A DNA stretch of 9,853 bases from Thermodesulfovibrionia bacterium (lineage in GTDB: Bacteria > Nitrospirota > Thermodesulfovibrionia > UBA6902), in contig CAMYJJ010000103.1 of the NCBI GenBank assembly GCA_947258735.1, positions 1-9,853 of the forward strand, in the 5' to 3' direction. Below, one piece after another: positions 6,337 to 9,853 of this stretch. Below the pieces are notes generated by a model. It was not told the DNA's origin. It did no database searches and worked only from the letters and a program-made list of their open reading frames with translations. Made by a program: the position numbers and the translations under genes. Every line of letters begins with the position of its first letter. The stretch's first letter is position 1.

Positions 6337-6370
6337 TTTGACATTGGAGCTTTGTCATTTGTCATTTCAT
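6337..6370. repeat. Degenerate heptamer tandem repeat at a convergent gene junction
   Basis: Five consecutive near-heptamers: tttgaca, ttggagc, tttgtca, tttgtca, tttcat (6337-6370). TGACA (6339-6343) and TGTCA (6353-6357) are complementary across a 9-nt gap, so a weak hairpin is possible, but no T-run makes it a convincing terminator. It fills the 83-bp space between the 3' ends of the 208-aa gene and the tautomerase gene. Confidence 0.45.
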
Positions 6371-6373
6371 ACA

Positions 6374-6574
6374 TTATGTCTGCTTTCTCATATCAGTCAC
6401 TGACTGCCCGCCGATCCCCCAGTTATCAGTATCTACTTCATCGATAATTACAAAGGTTGTTTTCGGATTTTTCCCGAGGACATCAGCAAGCAGTTGCGTT
6501 GAGCCCTTTATCAACTCTTTTTTCTGATCTGCTGTTACGCCTCCTCTGGTTATTTTTATATGTACCAATGGCAT
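6374..6574 (-). CDS. 4-oxalocrotonate tautomerase-like protein
   Basis: A 66-aa protein starting MPLVHIKITRGG. Removal of Met exposes Pro-1, the catalytic base of the tautomerase superfamily. The WGIGGQSVTD block (residues 52-61) is the conserved beta-hairpin region. Length fits the short hexameric 4-OT type (about 62 residues). By alignment on Pro-1, positions 11 and 39, arginines in classical 4-oxalocrotonate tautomerase, are Gly and Phe; the only nearby Arg is at position 9. Activity on 2-hydroxymuconate is therefore doubtful and the substrate is unknown. The start has a strong ribosome binding site (GGGAGGG, six bases upstream). It lies 92 bp after the small membrane ORF on the same strand and may be co-transcribed with it. 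Confidence 0.88.
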   Translation of the reverse strand: MPLVHIKITRGGVTADQKKELIKGSTQLLADVLGKNPKTTFVIIDEVDTDNWGIGGQSVTDMRKQT

Positions 6575-6666
6575 AATTCCCTCCCTGAGAGTAATAGGTT
6601 CCGGATTTTTTTATGAACTAATTTAAATGAGGAGGTATTAAATAGCAACAGGCACGAAATATCAGA

Positions 6667-6846
6667 TTACTGAGATGATGCACTATAAGCTGCTGGTTCA
6701 ACGGATTTGTAGTCAGGCAGGCTGTTCAGGGATGTAATAATATGGGCAAGAAGGACTGAGATAACCACGGACAGTACTAGGGCTAATGCAAGTCTGGAGA
6801 TAATATTGTCAGCTGCATGGAACATGTTTTGGAAAACATTGATCAT
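6667..6846 (-). CDS. Small single-pass membrane protein (59 aa)
   Basis: A short ORF running ATG to TAA. It has an amphipathic-looking N-terminus (MINVFQNMFHAADNIISR), one strongly hydrophobic helix at about residues 19-40 (LALALVLSVVISVLLAHIIT) and a polar tail ending YSASSQ. The clean segmentation into head, single TM helix and tail supports a real small membrane protein. No family is recognised. There is no ribosome binding site; a CATAAT hexamer (6859-6854) would put transcription at about 6847, so the message may be leaderless. A CRP/FNR-like palindrome lies just upstream at 6880-6895. It is separated from dnaK by a strong terminator and followed by the tautomerase gene. Confidence 0.55.
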   Translation of the reverse strand: MINVFQNMFHAADNIISRLALALVLSVVISVLLAHIITSLNSLPDYKSVEPAAYSASSQ

Positions 6847-6879
6847 ATGTAATATTATGATGAATTTACTGAAAAGGGC

Positions 6880-6895
6880 GGTGATTTATATCACA
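6880..6895 (-). promoter_or_regulatory. CRP/FNR-family operator-like palindrome
   Basis: On the minus strand, TGTGATATAAATCACC fits the CRP pattern TGTGA-N6-TCAca with one mismatch. Its centre (6887.5) is about 41 bp upstream of the predicted transcription start near 6847, the class II activator position. CRP, Fnr or another family member cannot be told apart from the sequence. Confidence 0.45.
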
Positions 6896-6912
6896 GATTA
6901 TTCGTCTATAAT

Positions 6913-6946
6913 AAAAAAAGCAGGAGTGATGTTTTATCACTCCTGC
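6913..6946 (-). terminator. Rho-independent terminator of dnaK
   Basis: On the minus strand, a perfect 11-bp stem GCAGGAGTGAT/ATCACTCCTGC (6946-6936 with 6930-6920), a 5-nt loop (AAAAC) and seven Ts (6919-6913). It lies 30 bp after the dnaK stop codon and ends the transcript before the small membrane protein gene. Confidence 0.95.
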
Positions 6947-6975
6947 TGATCTATATGAAGCCGGCTCATAAGGAC

Positions 6976-8901
6976 TTATTTGCCGACAGGTTCTTCCTCA
7001 AATTCTGCTTCCACTGTATCAGCATCTTCATGATCGTGGGATTCTGCATTGTTGCATGATCCTCCGCTGCATCCTGCCGCTTCCCCGGCTGTCTGGGTGT
7101 CCCTGTACATATGTTCCGCCATCTTGTGAGACGCTGCAGTGAGTGCGGAAGTTGCGGTCCTTATTTCCTCGGGATTTTCTGAACTGTCCTTTTTTGCTTT
7201 GCAGTCTGCAAGGGCAGATTCAATTTCCTTTTTATCAGTATCAGTGAGTTTGCTTCCATGTTCACTCATTGTTTTTTCAACTGAATAAATCAGACTGTCC
7301 GCTTCGTTCTTTGCCTCGATGAGCTGTTTCTTTTTCCCGTCTTCACCTGCATGGGATTCAGCCTCTTTGATCATTCTGTCGATCTCATCGTCTGACAGCC
7401 CGCTTGATGCGGTTATACGAATTGACTGTTCCTTATTGGTCCCGAGGTCCTTGGCAGAGACATGCAGTATTCCATTCGCATCAATATCAAAGGTCACCTC
7501 GATCTGTGGAACACCCCGCGGGGCAGGCGGAATACCAACAAGCTCAAAATTGCCCAGAAGCTTGTTATGTGCAGCCATATCTCTTTCACCCTGATAGACC
7601 ATAACGCCAACTGCCGGCTGGCTGTCAGCAGCGGTTGAAAAGACCTGGCTCTTTTTGGCCGGGATGGTTGTGTTTCGCTCAATAAGTTTTGTGAAAACAC
7701 CTCCCAGCGTTTCGATACCAAGAGACAGCGGTGTTACATCGAGAAGCAGGACATCCTTTACATCGCCCTTGATAACAGCGGCCTGGATCGCTGCCCCGAC
7801 CGCAACAACTTCATCCGGGTTAACACCTTTGTTAGGTTCCTTTCCGAAATACTCCTGTACGGCCTGTGAGACCTTCGGGGTCCGTGTCTGTCCACCCACG
7901 AGTAAGACTTCATCAATATCTGATGTTGAAAGACCCGCATCCTTTAAGGCATTTTTACACGGAGTAAGTGAGCGCTTCACAAGATCATCAGTCAACTGCT
8001 CGAACTGTGATCTGCCCAGTTTTGACACCATATGTTTTGGCCCGGATGCATCAGCTGTAATGAACGGCAGGTTGATGTCTGTTTCTGCTGCGGTTGACAG
8101 CTCTATTTTTGCCTTCTCAGCAGCTTCTTTAAGCCTCTGAAGGGCCATCTTGTCATTCTTCAGGTCAATTCCCTGTTCTTTTTTAAACTCGTCAATCATC
8201 CAGTCGATGAGTTTCATATCAAAATCATCACCGCCAAGATAAGTATCACCGTTAGTAGAAATGACTTCAGTAATGCCATCACCTATTTCAAGGACAGACA
8301 CATCAAATGTACCGCCGCCGAGGTCATATACCACTACCTTTTCATCTTTTTTGGATTCAATTCCATATGCCAGTGATGCAGCTGTAGGCTCGTTAATGAT
8401 GCGTAACACTTCAAGACCGGCAATTTTCCCCGCATCTTTTGTTGCCTGACGCTGGCTGTCATCAAAATAAGCAGGGACGGTAATGACGGCATCTGTTACT
8501 TCCTCACCGAGATAGTCCTCTGCTGCCTGTTTAAGCTTCTGCAGGATCATGGCAGATATCTCAGGCGGGGAATAGGACTTGCCGCTTATTTCCACATGGG
8601 CATCGCCGTTTGGGGCCTCTACTATTTTATAGGGCAATTTTTTTATAGCATCCTGCACTTCATCGGACTTGAATTTCCTCCCCATGAGACGTTTAATGGA
8701 AAAGATAGTCCTTTCCGGGTTTGTTACCGACTGTCTCTTTGCGACCTGTCCGACCAGTCTTTCTCCCTTGTCTGTAAATGCAACTACCGACGGAGTGGTC
8801 CTGTGGCCTTCCTGATTGGGGATAACTTCTCTTTCCCCCCTCTGCACGACGGCAACAGCAGAGTTTGTTGTTCCTAAATCAATTCCAATTGTGTGTGACA
8901 T
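6976..8901 (-). CDS. dnaK: Hsp70 chaperone DnaK
   Basis: A 641-aa, full-length cytoplasmic Hsp70. The ATPase domain shows [13 protein letters not shown] (residues 6-18), [20 protein letters not shown] (138-157), [12 protein letters not shown] (169-180), [13 protein letters not shown] (193-205) and [10 protein letters not shown] (333-342). The linker [16 protein letters not shown] (383-398) leads to the substrate-binding domain ([21 protein letters not shown], 463-483) and the helical lid. The ATG follows AAAGGAGG by six bases. The tail is unusual: before the acidic end (VEAEFEEE, 630-637) it carries CSGGSC (611-616) and SHDHED, where Gly/Ala-rich sequence is typical. No grpE or dnaJ lies beside it; the only linked gene is a 62-aa ORF 23 bp upstream. 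No CIRCE operator is seen, and the operon has a sigma-54 promoter. It may be a specialised or second DnaK copy. Confidence 0.98.
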   Translation of the reverse strand: MSHTIGIDLGTTNSAVAVVQRGEREVIPNQEGHRTTPSVVAFTDKGERLVGQVAKRQSVTNPERTIFSIKRLMGRKFKSDEVQDAIKKLPYKIVEAPNGDAHVEISGKSYSPPEISAMILQKLKQAAEDYLGEEVTDAVITVPAYFDDSQRQATKDAGKIAGLEVLRIINEPTAASLAYGIESKKDEKVVVYDLGGGTFDVSVLEIGDGITEVISTNGDTYLGGDDFDMKLIDWMIDEFKKEQGIDLKNDKMALQRLKEAAEKAKIELSTAAETDINLPFITADASGPKHMVSKLGRSQFEQLTDDLVKRSLTPCKNALKDAGLSTSDIDEVLLVGGQTRTPKVSQAVQEYFGKEPNKGVNPDEVVAVGAAIQAAVIKGDVKDVLLLDVTPLSLGIETLGGVFTKLIERNTTIPAKKSQVFSTAADSQPAVGVMVYQGERDMAAHNKLLGNFELVGIPPAPRGVPQIEVTFDIDANGILHVSAKDLGTNKEQSIRITASSGLSDDEIDRMIKEAESHAGEDGKKKQLIEAKNEADSLIYSVEKTMSEHGSKLTDTDKKEIESALADCKAKKDSSENPEEIRTATSALTAASHKMAEHMYRDTQTAGEAAGCSGGSCNNAESHDHEDADTVEAEFEEEPVGK

Positions 8902-8924
8902 GGTTTTCCTCCTTTATTAATTAT

Positions 8925-9113
8925 CTATGCGTTTCCTTCTTTTATAAGTAAAACCGGAACTTGTTCAATGAGTGATTTATCCAGCATAAGAAGGGGGTCA
9001 AGATTTATTCTCATGCTGAATCTCAAAGCAGTTTTTTTACTGTCAGAAGATGTTATTTTCTTATCAGCTTTTCGTAAGCTGGTCATAATGTACGAATGTG
9101 ATTTGCTGGCCAT
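8925..9113 (-). CDS. Small protein of unknown function upstream of dnaK (62 aa)
   Basis: A 62-aa ORF if started at ATG 9113 (MASKSHSYIMTSLRKADKKI). AAGGAGA lies eight bases upstream of that ATG, whereas the TTG at 9119 would leave only two bases, so 9113 is the better start. The N-terminal half is basic (Lys/Arg/Ser). The C-terminal half (ALRFSMRINLDPLLMLDKSL) is amphipathic and could be helical, but is not a TM segment. No family is recognised. The stop is 23 bp before the dnaK ATG with no terminator between, so the two are co-transcribed from the sigma-54 promoter at 9185-9170. A regulatory or client-adaptor role for DnaK is possible but purely contextual. Confidence 0.65.
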   Translation of the reverse strand: MASKSHSYIMTSLRKADKKITSSDSKKTALRFSMRINLDPLLMLDKSLIEQVPVLLIKEGNA

Positions 9114-9169
9114 TCTCAATTCTCCTTTATTTAAAAATTAAGTTAATAGGTAAATTCTTATTATATGAT

Positions 9170-9185
9170 TGCAATTGCAGTGCCA
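9170..9185 (-). promoter_or_regulatory. Sigma-54 (-24/-12) promoter of the 62-aa ORF-dnaK operon
   Basis: On the minus strand, TGGCACTGCAATTGCA matches the RpoN consensus TGGCAC-N5-TTGCA exactly, with the required GG-N10-GC spacing. The predicted transcription start is near 9160, 47 nt before the ATG at 9113, and the ribosome binding site lies between. GGTCA half-sites sit at the usual enhancer distance upstream. Confidence 0.8.
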
Positions 9186-9242
9186 GTAATAAATATTAAA
9201 TAAAACAATAGGTTATATAATTTGGTTACTTCACTAGGACAG

Positions 9243-9283
9243 AATGACCTATAAATATGTGGGTCATTATGGCCGGTAGGTCA
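9243..9283. promoter_or_regulatory. Putative enhancer-binding-protein sites (three TGACC/GGTCA half-sites)
   Basis: AATGACC (9243-9249) and GGTCATT (9262-9268) are exact inverted repeats. TGACCTA (9245-9251) and TAGGTCA (9277-9283) are a second exact pair sharing the first half-site. The three pentamers begin at 9245, 9262 and 9279, 17 bp apart. Relative to the predicted sigma-54 start (about 9160) they span about -85 to -123, the usual range for activator sites. The rest of 9114-9488 holds only the promoters listed and AT-rich sequence. Confidence 0.55.
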
Positions 9284-9421
9284 ATTTGCATTCTCTTGTT
9301 TCTTCAGATCTGTGCTGATAACTTGTCTTAATGATTAAACAGAAGAGGACAACAGAATCAAAGCTAAAATGATTCAATGCGTTGTACGAAAGTCTAACTT
9401 GGAAAATCAAAAGCAACGTAT

Positions 9422-9452
9422 TTGCATTTTTTCATCTAAACATTTGTATAAT
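9422..9452 (+). promoter_or_regulatory. Candidate sigma-70 promoter for the PNPOx-like gene
   Basis: TTGCAT (9422-9427), a long 19-bp spacer and a perfect TATAAT (9447-9452). Predicted start near 9459, giving a leader of about 30 nt that contains the AAAAGGAGG ribosome binding site. Confidence 0.5.
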
Positions 9453-9488
9453 GAGACCTGCCATGAACTTATTAAAAGGAGGTATTCC

Positions 9489-9853
9489 ATGAGTGATTTG
9501 AAGCAAAATATATATGAAGCATCAAAAGATATGCAGTTGATGAATGTTGCTACCATTACTGAAGACGGAAAACCCTGGGTACGATATATAATGGGATTGG
9601 CAGACAGCGATCTTGTATTCCGATTCTGTACTCATGTTGAGTCCAGAAAGGTCGAACAGATCAGGAAGAATCCGGATGTACATGTATCTCTTGGGGTATC
9701 GAGTCTGGAAACGGCAAAGAACTGGGTGCAGGTACAGGGGACCGCGGAAGTCTCTACTGACAAGGCTGATCGTGATGCCTTCTGGTTTGATGATCTGAAG
9801 AATTATTTTTCAGGTCCTGATGATCCCGGGTACTGTATAGTCATTATCAGGCC
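9489..9853 (+). CDS. Pyridoxamine 5'-phosphate oxidase-like FMN-binding protein (general stress protein 26 type), 3' truncated
   Basis: The frame is open from ATG 9489 to the window end (121 codons plus 2 nt) and is preceded by an ideal AAAAGGAGG ribosome binding site. The protein begins MSDLKQNIYEASKDMQLMNV. It then shows the split-barrel pattern of the PNPOx-like family: ATITEDGKPWVRYI (residues 22-35), LVFRFCTHVESRKVEQIRKN (42-61), VHVSLGV and WVQVQGTAEVSTDK. The stretch THVESRKVEQIRKNP corresponds to the usual Ser/Arg/Lys contacts to the flavin phosphate. Members of this group bind FMN or related flavins and are often stress-induced; the actual substrate is not predictable. Divergent from the dnaK operon. 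Confidence 0.85.
   Translation, partial: MSDLKQNIYEASKDMQLMNVATITEDGKPWVRYIMGLADSDLVFRFCTHVESRKVEQIRKNPDVHVSLGVSSLETAKNWVQVQGTAEVSTDKADRDAFWFDDLKNYFSGPDDPGYCIVIIR

Noticed and set aside
7655..8140. 161-codon plus-strand ORF opposite dnaK
   Set aside because: Antisense shadow of a highly conserved dnaK coding region; no ribosome binding site and Ser/Thr/Pro-rich composition typical of such shadows.
8902..9160. CIRCE (HrcA) operator or sigma-32 promoter for dnaK
   Set aside because: No TTAGCACTC/GAGTGCTAA pair and no CTTGAA-spaced CCCCAT-like promoter was found on the minus strand upstream of dnaK.
9355..9375. GAATCA/TGATTC inverted repeat upstream of the PNPOx-like gene
   Set aside because: Six-bp arms with a 9-nt gap, no T-run and no known motif; expected by chance in this stretch.
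9405..9420. Second sigma-54 promoter before the PNPOx-like gene
   Set aside because: Only GG and GC at 10-bp spacing match; the TGGCAC and TTGC blocks are not present, and a sigma-70 pair lies just downstream.

Overview
The window looks like a Gram-negative, moderately AT-rich bacterial chromosome segment. This rests on a proteobacterial/Nitrospirota-like DnaK, an EttA-type ABC-F factor, a bacterial SUI1 (YciH) protein, strong AAGGAG ribosome binding sites and a canonical sigma-54 promoter. The gene mix (short HNH nuclease, DUF1284 protein with a radical SAM partner, SUI1, stand-alone SagB-type dehydrogenase) and the degenerate short-period intergenic repeats are reminiscent of Nitrospirota or Desulfobacterota. 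That placement is an impression and not proven. No rRNA, tRNA, CRISPR array or intact insertion sequence was seen.

Layout: (a) 1-978 is the 3' part of ettA, convergent with a SagB-type nitroreductase (1186-1941, minus); an inverted pair of degenerate octamer repeats lies between them. (b) Divergent from the dehydrogenase is a translationally overlapping pair, a Cys-rich DUF1284 protein and a B12-binding-type radical SAM enzyme with a CX4CX2C cluster (2067-4018). (c) Convergent with that pair, minus strand, is an HNH nuclease (4902-4606) followed by two small membrane ORFs lying in one reading frame and separated by a single TGA (4580-4005). (d) A SUI1/YciH gene (5021-5362) diverges from the HNH gene. 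It is followed by a 92-nt element with perfect 13-bp inverted ends and internal hairpins, then a 208-aa protein of unrecognised family (5664-6290). (e) Minus strand: a tautomerase (6574-6374), a small single-pass membrane protein not previously called (6846-6667) with a CRP/FNR-like site upstream, a strong terminator, then dnaK (8901-6976) preceded by a 62-aa unknown ORF (9113-8925). (f) A pyridoxamine-phosphate-oxidase-like gene (9489 onward) runs off the right edge.

The most striking feature is regulatory. The 62-aa ORF and dnaK form an apparent operon with a perfect -24/-12 sigma-54 promoter (9185-9170, minus) and, about 85-123 bp further upstream, three TGACC/GGTCA half-sites spaced exactly 17 bp apart, where an enhancer-binding activator would be expected. 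No CIRCE or recognisable sigma-32 promoter is visible. This DnaK also carries a CSGGSC plus His/Asp-rich segment in its C-terminal tail. Together these suggest a specialised, activator-controlled chaperone operon.

Most other genes look like independent units. Three of them (HNH, SUI1, small membrane protein) have no ribosome binding site and a -10-like hexamer almost touching the start codon, suggesting leaderless or nearly leaderless mRNAs.
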